This document shows, in pieces, positions 1 to 5,231 of a stretch of 5,231 nt of DNA. Source of the stretch: Candidatus Cloacimonadota bacterium (GTDB lineage Bacteria > Cloacimonadota > Cloacimonadia > Cloacimonadales > TCS61). A program made the position numbers and the translations under genes. The DNA lies in contig JAIORR010000326.1 of assembly GCA_021108055.1 (NCBI GenBank), forward strand, positions 1-5,231, written 5' to 3'. Positions within the stretch are counted from its first letter, which is position 1; every line of letters starts with the position of its first letter. The notes under the pieces were generated by a model that ran no database searches, was not told the DNA's origin, and saw nothing but the letters and a program-made list of their open reading frames with translations.

Positions 1-64
1 AACGGTTTAAAACCGTTCCAAAATAAACCAACAACAAACAATAGGAACGGTTTAACACCGTTCC
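1..64. repeat. Two REP-like palindromes at 45-bp spacing inside the transposase frame
   Basis: Copy 2 (44-64) is GGAACGGT, a 5-nt loop TTAAC, then ACCGTTCC: a perfect 8-bp stem. Copy 1 (1-19, probably beginning two bases before the window) is AACGGTTT, one A, then AAACCGTT, followed by CC. Where both are visible the two copies agree at 18 of 19 bases. Corresponding bases lie 45 bp apart, which is 15 codons, so both are read in the same frame as NGLKPF and NGLTPF. The 24-nt spacer (20-43) is only A, C and T with no G. More copies may precede the window. The link to REP elements is inferred from their shape and from the host gene. Confidence 0.8.
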
Positions 65-300
65 CTACGTATGGTTTATCTGAAATTATACGTGGATTTA
101 AAACATTTTCATCAAAAAATATTAATCAAAAATCAAAACATAAATTTACATGGCAAAAATCATTCTACGACCACATCATCCGCAATGATGAAGAATTGAT
201 CAGGATTTCGGATTACATAGAAAAAAATCCGCTGTTATGGAAACGGGAAGAATATTTTGTAGAATTGGAACAACGAGAGAAAAGTTCTACAATTTTATAA
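1..300 (+). CDS. IS200-like Y1 / REP-associated tyrosine transposase (RAYT), C-terminal part
   Basis: The frame is open from the first base to the TAA at 298-300 and encodes the last 99 residues; the 5' end lies outside the window. The C-terminal half matches the pattern usual for RAYT proteins: a helix LSEIIRGFKTFSSK, then WQKSFYDHIIRNDEEL, then YIEKNPLLW. In this family such proteins are single-strand DNA nucleases of the HUH class linked to mobilising or spreading REP palindromes. The HUH histidine motif should lie upstream and cannot be seen. The helix that often carries the catalytic tyrosine reads GFK here, so I cannot assign that residue. The visible N-terminal stretch is unusual: two copies of NGLxPF separated by an Asn/Thr/Lys/Gln-rich linker, encoded by palindromic DNA. 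The stop overlaps the end of the convergent esterase gene. The family call is firm; whether the element is active is unknown. Confidence 0.85.
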   Translation, partial: NGLKPFQNKPTTNNRNGLTPFPTYGLSEIIRGFKTFSSKNINQKSKHKFTWQKSFYDHIIRNDEELIRISDYIEKNPLLWKREEYFVELEQREKSSTIL

Positions 301-1801
301 TTATTTTGTTCACCCAGAGTGCTTTCCTGTCGAAGTTCTTGATAAAGTTCTCAACCATAAATTCTCGGTCGATCTCAATATGTTCGTTGAAAATTTCTTT
401 CCCATTAATATTCACAGTAACAGGGTTTCTCAAGTTAACCATATCGGGATGAATATATATTGCCAGTTCATCAATGCGGGAAGTTTCGATCTCAAAATGA
501 TTTCCCCAGTATTTTACTTTAACAGCACCAGACGGAAGATCGTAGGAAAAAGCATCATTGAATTCGACTTCGGGAAATTTACCGGTTAATTCTACTTCTT
601 TATCTTCTCGGAGAACAGTTAATGAAACGTTATCTCCTCTTTTTTTGAAGGTTTTCAATTCGCTCAGTTTCTCGATGTTCTCCACAGCTTTTCCATCCAT
701 TTCAATCACAATATCATCTTTCTTCAAACCCATACTATCGGATGTGGAAGCTTCTATTACATTTCTTACTTTTATGCCTGTTCCTTCAAACTTATCATCA
801 TGATAGAATCCGAACTGAATTCGTTTATTTTCCATTTTTACATTGTATTCTTTCTGCCATTCTTTGGGAGATTCCAGAGTGTCGAGTCCGGTTATTTCCA
901 ACCAATCACAGCGATTGAATTCAGGTGATGAATATTCCCAGTATATTTTGCTTCCAAAGATATTCCGGGCATGGTTATTTATATCTTTTACCATAATTGG
1001 AATATCTTCTTCTGCATAATCGAATGAATGTCCGATCCCCCAGTATTCTTTATACAGAAGATCAGCTCCCGCTTGCAGGGAGAGTTCCATCAGAAGACGC
1101 ATATCTGCAGAAGGATACAACCCGTCTTCATCTGTATTTACAGCTCGCAGGTGACGGTTCTGTAAATTCGCAATATAAGCAGGTTTTCCGGTTACTCTGG
1201 AGCCAACAACAATGTTTCCATTAAGAGGGTAGAACGCTGCAAACAGGTTCGGATCGGTTAAAGCAAAATGAAAAGATGCCGAACCTCCATCGGAAAAACC
1301 GGTCATGTAGATTTTATCGTCATCGATGTTGTAATTTTCCTTCATATTCCTGATCTGGGTTTTGATATTTTCCATCCCGACCAGATCCCACCACATGGTG
1401 TAATGATTTCCTTGCGGGAAGAGAAAGAACCAGTTATTTGTGACTTCATCGGGGAACAGTGCAGTTATTTGGGGGACGTATTCCTTAAAATCTTCAATAA
1501 AATCTTTTCTTCCTACACCGCCATGAAGGTAAACAAGCAATTGGGCAGACTTGGTATGATCGTAATTTTTTGGAATATGAATAAAATAAGGGGCAATAAG
1601 TGTATCATCTATCACGTTTTCCTTTTGCAGGAAGATACCTGTGCTGTCCGGCTGTTCATATTTGTTCCAGTTGGAAATTAGAACATATAACGAATCATTT
1701 GAAATATTACTGTTGTTTGCAAGAAACTGAACATCGGAAGATATATCTGCAAATGAAAAGAGAGATATGCAGGATAAGATCAGTAGTAAAATGTATCTCA
1801 T
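287..1801 (-). CDS. Secreted alpha/beta-hydrolase (esterase / PHB-depolymerase-like) with an inserted PDZ domain
   Basis: The 504-residue product starts with a probable type I signal peptide (hydrophobic residues 3-17, likely cleavage after FSFA at 18), so it should act in the periplasm or outside. Residues about 70-285 form an alpha/beta-hydrolase domain: oxyanion-region LLVYLHGG at 88-95, nucleophile elbow GFSDG with Ser170, probable acid Asp224 or Asp226, and His258 in GIGHSFDY. After this comes RCDWLEI at 297-303, typical of the C-terminal module of such esterases. A PDZ domain follows at about 326-410 (GTGIKVRNVIEAS, then LKKDDIVIEMDGKAV). Residues about 425-504 (GNHFEIET, NPVTVNINGKEIF) look like the rest of the interrupted module. 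The ATG at 1801 is preceded by AGGAAA, which overlaps the stop of the upstream gene. It is the last gene of the gpmI cluster. The natural substrate is unknown; a carboxylic ester or a peptide is possible. Confidence 0.8.
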   Translation of the reverse strand: MRYILLLILSCISLFSFADISSDVQFLANNSNISNDSLYVLISNWNKYEQPDSTGIFLQKENVIDDTLIAPYFIHIPKNYDHTKSAQLLVYLHGGVGRKDFIEDFKEYVPQITALFPDEVTNNWFFLFPQGNHYTMWWDLVGMENIKTQIRNMKENYNIDDDKIYMTGFSDGGSASFHFALTDPNLFAAFYPLNGNIVVGSRVTGKPAYIANLQNRHLRAVNTDEDGLYPSADMRLLMELSLQAGADLLYKEYWGIGHSFDYAEEDIPIMVKDINNHARNIFGSKIYWEYSSPEFNRCDWLEITGLDTLESPKEWQKEYNVKMENKRIQFGFYHDDKFEGTGIKVRNVIEASTSDSMGLKKDDIVIEMDGKAVENIEKLSELKTFKKRGDNVSLTVLREDKEVELTGKFPEVEFNDAFSYDLPSGAVKVKYWGNHFEIETSRIDELAIYIHPDMVNLRNPVTVNINGKEIFNEHIEIDREFMVENFIKNFDRKALWVNKIIIKL

Positions 1802-1806
1802 AATTT

Positions 1807-1812
1807 TTTCCT
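1807..1812 (-). promoter_or_regulatory. Ribosome binding site of the esterase, overlapping the upstream stop codon
   Basis: Read on the minus strand, the stop TAG of the membrane-protein gene is part of TAGGAAAAAATTATG. The AGGAAA that serves the esterase ATG therefore begins inside the preceding stop codon. Only 9 bp separate the two genes, which favours translational coupling. The site supports the ATG at 1801 as the start. Confidence 0.7.
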
Positions 1813-2212
1813 ATTTATACCATTCAACTGTGATCTCTGCAATATCTTCCCGGCTGTTTATGGGAAAATTGAATTTTTGCAGAACTTTCAGGTATCTCTT
1901 TCTGGATTTTGCAGGTATTTCAATATAAGATATTTTGCTGGCAATTTCTTTACCGTTCTCAGAAAAAAGTCTTATAATCACAGATTTTTTCAAGTTCACT
2001 TTTGCGCGGTTCGCAGCCACAAAGGCGATATCTGCACTTATCTTGGTTACCTCAATTATTTCGATATCAGATATCTGCAAATTTTTTCCCGGGTCTTTCA
2101 TCCAGCAATTTCTGGTTGCAATTCCCAGAATTACAGCAATCAGTAAAAAAAGTTTTACAGCCGTTGGTATGGGCCAGCGTTTCTTTATATCGATTCTGTT
2201 AACAGATCGCAT
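1811..2212 (-). CDS. Small single-pass membrane protein of unknown function
   Basis: The product has 133 residues. A basic N-terminus (MRSVNRIDIKKRW) is followed by one hydrophobic segment at about 17-33 (TAVKLFLLIAVILGIAT). The rest, about 46-133, should lie outside the cytoplasm. This tail alternates hydrophobic and polar residues in short stretches, as in ISDIEIIEV, KKSVIIRLFSENGKEIASKI and IPAKSRKRYLKVL, which suggests a small beta-sandwich of the FxLYD or similar accessory type. That fold is inferred from pattern only. A GGAG at 2218-2221 lies five bases before the ATG and fixes the start. It sits 17 bp after gpmI and 9 bp before the esterase, so it is probably co-transcribed with both. 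It could be an anchor or partner for the exported esterase, but nothing in the sequence proves this. There is no convincing lipobox at Cys36. Confidence 0.7.
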   Translation of the reverse strand: MRSVNRIDIKKRWPIPTAVKLFLLIAVILGIATRNCWMKDPGKNLQISDIEIIEVTKISADIAFVAANRAKVNLKKSVIIRLFSENGKEIASKISYIEIPAKSRKRYLKVLQKFNFPINSREDIAEITVEWYK

Positions 2213-2217
2213 AATTG

Positions 2218-2221
2218 CTCC
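2218..2221 (-). promoter_or_regulatory. Ribosome binding site of the membrane-protein gene
   Basis: On the minus strand GGAG is followed by CAATT and then ATG, a five-base spacing. It lies in the 17-bp gap after the gpmI stop and supports the start at 2212. Confidence 0.75.
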
Positions 2222-2229
2222 TTAATTTT

Positions 2230-3768
2230 TTAATTTTCACAGATCAGGCACTTGCCGGTCATTTCTTTAGGTTTTTGGATGTTCATCAAATCCAAAATGG
2301 AAGGAGCAACATCTGCCAGAATTCCATCCTGAAGGCGTGGCTTTTTCCCGGAATGAAGTGAAACCACAAAGGGCACCTTGTTCATGCTGTGTGCCGTAAA
2401 GATATTCCCGTTTTCATCCAGCATTTTTTCTGCATTTCCATGATCTGCTATAAGGATGATATCATAACCGTTTTCTTTTGCGGTTGGAATTATTTCACCG
2501 ATGCATTTATCAACTGCTTCCACAGCGGCTTTCGCAGCATCGAAAACACCTGTATGACCAACCATATCACAGTTTGCAAAATTGGTTATTATCAGCTCGT
2601 ATTTCCTGCTTTGCAGTGCTTCGATCAATTTATCTTTAACTTCAAATGCACTCATTTCCGGCTGCATGTCATAAGTAGGAACGCGTGGCGAATTTACCAG
2701 TATCCTGTCTTCATTTGCAAAAGGTTTTTCCGTTCCGCCATTAAAGAAAAAAGTGACATGAGCATATTTCTCTGTCTCGGCAAGACGTAACTGTCTAAGA
2801 TCATTTTCGGAAACAACTTCCCCGAGAATATTTGTAAGTTTGGGAAGCCGAAAAGCAACTTCGACGTACGGATCGAATTTCGTATCATATTCATTAAAAG
2901 AAACATATTTAAGATTGCTGAATTTCTTTACGGAGAATTCATCAAAGTCTGATATCACGAAACTTCTGGTTAGCTGACGCATGCGGTCTGCCCGGAAGTT
3001 AAATGCAATCACAGCATCGTTGTCTTTTACGCAGGCTGCCGGTTTCCCATTTTCTGTAATAACTTTTGGAATAATGAATTCATCTGTGATCTTCTCATCG
3101 TAACTTTTGCGGATGGCTTCTACCGGATCGGCGAATTCTTCACCTTTGCCAAACACAATTGCTTTGTAGGCTTTTTCTATTCTTTCCCAACGATTATCAC
3201 GATCCATAGCATAATATCTGCCGGAAACGGTTGCCACTTTACCGATGCCGATTTCATTGGACATCTGTAGAAATTGCTGCATGAAATCAATTCCGGAATG
3301 GGGAAGAGTATCCCTTCCATCCATAAATGCATGAAAATAAACCTGCCTCACCTTTTCCTGTTTACAAAGCTCCAATAATGCCCGGATATGATTTATGTTG
3401 CTGTGAACATTTCCATTGGAAAGAAGACCGAAAAGATGAAGATCGCTGTTATTCTTCTTGATATGTTCGATCGCACTCAGAAGAGCCTTATTAGAAAAGA
3501 AGGAGTTATCCTGTATTTCTTTCATTATCAATGTATTGACCTGATAAACTATCCTTCCGGCACCGATATTCAGATGACCAACTTCGGAATTTCCCATATC
3601 ACCTTCAAGAAGTCCTACAGCTAAACCGGATGCTTCCAGCCTGCTTTCCGGATTTGTACTTCTGAATTTATCAAGATGGGGAGTTTCGGCAGCAGCTATC
3701 GCATTTCCATATTCGGATTCGTTTATCCCGTATCCGTCCAAAATTAAAAGTAAAACTTTATTTTTCAT
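2230..3768 (-). CDS. gpmI: 2,3-bisphosphoglycerate-independent phosphoglycerate mutase
   Basis: This cytoplasmic enzyme interconverts 3-phosphoglycerate and 2-phosphoglycerate in glycolysis and gluconeogenesis, using two metal ions (usually Mn) and a phosphoserine intermediate. The 512-residue length is normal for the family. Visible landmarks are Asp11 in LILDGYG, nucleophile Ser61 in GDMGNSEVGHLNIGAGR, DGRDT at 150-154, Arg184 and Arg190 in GRYYAMDRD, FNFRADRMR with Arg259 and Arg262, Lys334 in EKYAHVTFFFNGG, Asp401 and His405 in NFANCDMVGHTG, Asp442 and His443 in ADHGNAE, and His460 in TAHS. All metal and serine-centre residues look present. One usual motif, SDGGVHSH, reads SNGNVHSN here (117-124). 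I chose the ATG at 3768 because it has GAGG five bases upstream and starts at the conserved KNKVLLLILDG; the frame runs 21 codons further upstream without a good site. It is the first gene of the minus-strand cluster. Confidence 0.97.
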   Translation of the reverse strand: MKNKVLLLILDGYGINESEYGNAIAAAETPHLDKFRSTNPESRLEASGLAVGLLEGDMGNSEVGHLNIGAGRIVYQVNTLIMKEIQDNSFFSNKALLSAIEHIKKNNSDLHLFGLLSNGNVHSNINHIRALLELCKQEKVRQVYFHAFMDGRDTLPHSGIDFMQQFLQMSNEIGIGKVATVSGRYYAMDRDNRWERIEKAYKAIVFGKGEEFADPVEAIRKSYDEKITDEFIIPKVITENGKPAACVKDNDAVIAFNFRADRMRQLTRSFVISDFDEFSVKKFSNLKYVSFNEYDTKFDPYVEVAFRLPKLTNILGEVVSENDLRQLRLAETEKYAHVTFFFNGGTEKPFANEDRILVNSPRVPTYDMQPEMSAFEVKDKLIEALQSRKYELIITNFANCDMVGHTGVFDAAKAAVEAVDKCIGEIIPTAKENGYDIILIADHGNAEKMLDENGNIFTAHSMNKVPFVVSLHSGKKPRLQDGILADVAPSILDLMNIQKPKEMTGKCLICEN

Positions 3769-3773
3769 TGTAA

Positions 3774-3778
3774 CCTCA
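3774..3778 (-). promoter_or_regulatory. gpmI: Ribosome binding site that fixes the gpmI start
   Basis: On the minus strand TGAGG is followed by TTACA and then ATG at 3768. This good spacing argues against the longer reading from 3831, whose extra 21 residues do not look like phosphoglycerate mutase sequence. Confidence 0.8.
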
Positions 3779-3825
3779 ACATTTTCCAGGAAGAATTTAA
3801 TCAACCTTTTTTTTGTGTTTATGAA

Positions 3826-3879
3826 TGTCAAGATAAGAAAGGAAAAGAGTAATATTCAAACTCATTTCTTTGCTTGACA
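3826..3879. promoter_or_regulatory. Divergent promoter region with an imperfect inverted repeat
   Basis: The 158-bp gap between gpmI and the oxidoreductase contains two perfect TTGACA boxes facing outward: minus strand 3831-3826 towards gpmI and plus strand 3874-3879 towards the oxidoreductase. They lie at the outer ends of an inverted repeat, arms 3826-3843 and 3862-3879, which pair at 15 of 18 positions around an AT-rich centre containing AATATT. Neither box has a convincing TATAAT at 16-18 bp, so the -35 assignment is tentative. The symmetry could mean paired divergent promoters or an operator for a dimeric regulator. Confidence 0.4.
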
Positions 3880-3916
3880 CCATAAAAGGAATAGAAAATT
3901 TAACTTACAAGAAAAT

Positions 3917-3921
3917 GGGAG
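3917..3921 (+). promoter_or_regulatory. Ribosome binding site that fixes the oxidoreductase start
   Basis: GGGAG is followed by AAAGA and then ATG at 3927. This places the start directly before LKVGIVGVGQFG, the first strand of the nucleotide-binding fold. It rules against the upstream ATG at 3915, which nearly overlaps this site, and the TTG at 3870. Confidence 0.8.
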
Positions 3922-3926
3922 AAAGA

Positions 3927-4904
3927 ATGTTGAAAGTAGGAATTGTTGGTGTAGGTCAATTTGGGCAGAATCATGCGCGGATATTGAGCTTGAGCAATAA
4001 ATGCGAATTCGCGGGATTATATGACAAGAATAAGAAAAGAGCCCTGGAAATAGCCGGCAAGATCGATGCAAAAATCTTTCCCGATTTTGATTTACTTTTA
4101 AATGAATGTGATGCTCTGGTTATAGTTGTAACGACTATTTCTCATTATGAACTTGCAAAGAAAGCTTTGGAAAAAGGAATTCATGTTTTCATAGAAAAGC
4201 CGATAACTTCCGACTTGTGGCAAGCAAAAGAACTTATAAAAATTGCCGATGAAAAGAATCTGAAAATTCAGGTGGGACACATCGAGCGGTTCAATCCTGT
4301 AGTGATGGAGATCGAAGATAAAATAAAAGATCCTATCTTTATCGAGTGTCACCGGATCGCACCATTCACACCTCGGGGAAGTGATGTTCCGGTTGTATTG
4401 GAACTGATGATACATGATATCGATCTGATACTGGCTTTCGTTAAAAGCGATGTTACCTATATCAGTGCCAGTGGTGCAGGCGTGATGACCAAAAGCATCG
4501 ATATCGCAAATGCACGTATCGAGTTTAAGAACGGAACTGTGGCAAACGTAACTGCCAGCCGGATATCTTTGAAAAGATCACGCAAATTCAGATTCTTCCA
4601 GAAGGATGCTTATTTTTCGATGGATTTCCAGAATAAGAAAGTAACATTTATAAAAAAATCTAAGAACCTTTATAAAGTTCTTCCAAAAATAATGATGGGG
4701 AAATATGAAGGAATAGATACAAAAGACGTTGTGGATATTATGGAGGTGGATGCTTCCAATCGCAAAAAAGATGCTTTGACGTACGAGTTGGAATCATTTG
4801 TTCATGCGGTTGAAGCAGATATAAATCCAATCGTTGACGGCAAAGCCGGAACAAGGGCGCTCGAGGTTGCTCTTGAGATCGTGAAGAAGATAGATAAGAG
4901 GTAG
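3927..4904 (+). CDS. Gfo/Idh/MocA-family NAD(P)-dependent oxidoreductase
   Basis: The 325-residue length is typical of this family, which oxidises or reduces sugars, inositols and nucleotide sugars in the cytoplasm. The N-terminal Rossmann fold (about 1-120) has VGIVGVGQFGQNHARIL at 4-20 with a GxGxxG dinucleotide loop (Gly8, Gly10, Gly13). The signature EKP follows at 90-92 with the usual catalytic Lys91, then QVGHIERFNPVV at 115-126. The C-terminal alpha/beta domain carries ELMIHDIDLIL at 159-169, where His163, Asp164 and Asp166 fit the family active-site motif. The GHxERFNP form is common in enzymes acting on UDP-sugars, such as UDP-GlcNAc 3-dehydrogenases of the WlbA/GnnA type, so a role in envelope sugar synthesis is plausible but unproven. 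No aminotransferase or acyltransferase partner is in the window. It is divergent from gpmI and separated from the next gene by 179 bp. Confidence 0.92.
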   Translation: MLKVGIVGVGQFGQNHARILSLSNKCEFAGLYDKNKKRALEIAGKIDAKIFPDFDLLLNECDALVIVVTTISHYELAKKALEKGIHVFIEKPITSDLWQAKELIKIADEKNLKIQVGHIERFNPVVMEIEDKIKDPIFIECHRIAPFTPRGSDVPVVLELMIHDIDLILAFVKSDVTYISASGAGVMTKSIDIANARIEFKNGTVANVTASRISLKRSRKFRFFQKDAYFSMDFQNKKVTFIKKSKNLYKVLPKIMMGKYEGIDTKDVVDIMEVDASNRKKDALTYELESFVHAVEADINPIVDGKAGTRALEVALEIVKKIDKR

Positions 4905-4923
4905 AATAGAACTCTCCCTGCTG

Positions 4924-4948
4924 TCCCTCTCTTTTTAAAAAAGAGGGA
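4924..4948 (+). terminator. Hairpin after the oxidoreductase, possible terminator
   Basis: TCCCTC at 4924-4929 pairs with GAGGGA at 4943-4948. An alternative register pairs CTCTTTTT with AAAAAGAG around one A (4929-4945). It starts 20 bases after the stop codon, where a terminator is expected. The loop side is T5A6 and no T-run follows the stem, so it is not a classical intrinsic terminator and may only protect the 3' end. Confidence 0.35.
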
Positions 4949-4960
4949 ACATAAGAAGAG

Positions 4961-5033
4961 CAAGAAGTAATTTACCTGATCTATGAAATGTCCTTTTTCC
5001 TAAGTAAACAAATGGCTGGTAAACTTCTTCTTG
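4961..5033. repeat. Imperfect inverted repeat in the asnS leader
   Basis: Arm 4961-4976 (CAAGAAGTAATTTACC) pairs with arm 5018-5033 (GGTAAACTTCTTCTTG) at 14 of 16 positions, around a 41-base centre. It lies 51 bases before the asnS start, so it could fold in the leader RNA. It could also be a leftover of a small palindromic element. No function can be read from it. Confidence 0.5.
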
Positions 5034-5072
5034 GGAAAGTAAAAGTTAGTAAATAGTAGTAATTAAATTATC

Positions 5073-5077
5073 AGGAG
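5073..5077 (+). promoter_or_regulatory. asnS: Ribosome binding site of asnS
   Basis: AGGAG is followed by AAATAA and then GTG at 5084. This strong site supports the non-ATG start. Confidence 0.8.
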
Positions 5078-5083
5078 AAATAA

Positions 5084-5231
5084 GTGAAAATAATAGAAAT
5101 AAAAGATATAAAAGAGCATTTGGGAAAAGAAGTGAAACTGCGCGGCTGGGTGCGTAACTACCGCAAAGCAAGCAGTAAACTTCGTTTTGTGATCTTTCGG
5201 GATGGAACAGGAGAAATCCAGGCTGTAGCTT
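5084..5231 (+). CDS. asnS: Asparaginyl-tRNA synthetase, N-terminal fragment
   Basis: Only the first 49 codons are in the window. The product starts at a GTG and reads into a nucleic-acid-binding OB-fold: IKDIKEHLGKEVKLRGWVRNYRKASSKLRFVIFRDGTGEIQAVA. This is the anticodon-binding domain found at the N-terminus of class IIb synthetases (Asn, Asp, Lys). The GKIRF/SKLRF-like strand followed by FRDGTGxIQ is most typical of asparaginyl-tRNA synthetases, which charge tRNA-Asn in the cytoplasm. An archaeal-type aspartyl enzyme cannot be excluded because the catalytic domain is missing. The gap to the oxidoreductase and the leader repeat suggest its own transcription start, though no clear promoter is seen. 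Confidence 0.8.
   Translation, partial: MKIIEIKDIKEHLGKEVKLRGWVRNYRKASSKLRFVIFRDGTGEIQAVA

Larger units (their letters stand above)
4905..5083 (+). other. Non-coding gap between the oxidoreductase and asnS
   Basis: No plausible gene is seen in these 179 bases. The first part holds a GC-stemmed hairpin (4924-4948) and the middle a longer imperfect inverted repeat (4961-5033). The last 40 bases are A/T-rich and end in the asnS ribosome binding site. I could not identify a convincing promoter, and there is no T-box-like TGGNACC element. Confidence 0.6.

Noticed and set aside
1..64. CRISPR array
   Set aside because: Only two short palindromes are seen, the spacer is 24 nt of low complexity, and the whole stretch is read through as part of a transposase.
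1268..1681. 137-codon open frame on the plus strand
   Set aside because: It lies wholly antisense to the esterase hydrolase domain, has no recognisable protein features and no good ribosome binding site. Other plus-strand frames over gpmI and the membrane-protein gene are rejected for the same reason.
1739..1801. Lipoprotein signal at Cys11 of the esterase
   Set aside because: The residues before the cysteine (LILS) are a poor lipobox and the hydrophobic stretch continues past it; cleavage after Ala18 by signal peptidase I fits better.
3769..3831. 21-residue N-terminal extension of gpmI
   Set aside because: The family starts at KNKVLLLILDG, a good GAGG site precedes the inner ATG at 3768, and the extension would cover the divergent control region.
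3870..3926. Upstream starts of the oxidoreductase (TTG at 3870, ATG at 3915)
   Set aside because: The TTG lies immediately before the TTGACA box and has no ribosome binding site; the ATG at 3915 is followed, not preceded, by GGGAG. The ATG at 3927 fits both spacing and family alignment.
4098..4415. 105-codon open frame on the minus strand
   Set aside because: It is antisense to the well-supported oxidoreductase and its translation shows no family features.
4905..5083. T-box riboswitch before asnS
   Set aside because: There is no TGGNACC-type sequence or matching antiterminator, and no terminator with a T-run before the start.

Overview
The window is about 5.2 kb of AT-rich bacterial DNA from what is probably a Gram-negative organism. 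Coding is dense, ribosome binding sites are GGAG/GAGG-like, and proteins are rich in Ile, Lys and Asn. The mix of genes would fit the FCB group (for example Cloacimonadota or Bacteroidota relatives). That placement is a guess from style and composition; no marker here settles it.

Layout, left to right. (1) Positions 1-300, plus strand: the 3' end of an IS200-like Y1 / REP-associated tyrosine transposase (RAYT). Its reading frame contains two short palindromes spaced exactly 45 bp apart. (2) Positions 287-3768, minus strand: a tight three-gene cluster read right to left. It holds gpmI (phosphoglycerate mutase, 2,3-bisphosphoglycerate-independent), a 133-residue single-pass membrane protein of unknown function, and a secreted alpha/beta-hydrolase (esterase-like) carrying a PDZ domain. 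Gaps are 17 and 9 bp, so one transcript is likely. The last gene converges on the transposase and overlaps its stop by 14 bp. (3) Positions 3769-3926: a 158-bp divergent control region with two outward-facing TTGACA boxes set in an imperfect inverted repeat. (4) Positions 3927-4904, plus strand: a Gfo/Idh/MocA-family NAD(P)-dependent oxidoreductase. (5) Positions 4905-5083: a non-coding gap with a short GC-stemmed hairpin and a longer imperfect inverted repeat. (6) From 5084 to the window end, plus strand: the N-terminus of a class II aminoacyl-tRNA synthetase, best read as asparaginyl-tRNA synthetase.

Most of this is ordinary housekeeping: glycolysis, tRNA charging and a sugar-type dehydrogenase. 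I see no clear new multi-gene system. The strongest leads are the in-frame palindromes inside the transposase gene and the PDZ domain that appears to be inserted within the C-terminal module of the esterase. The symmetric divergent promoter region is a further, weaker lead.
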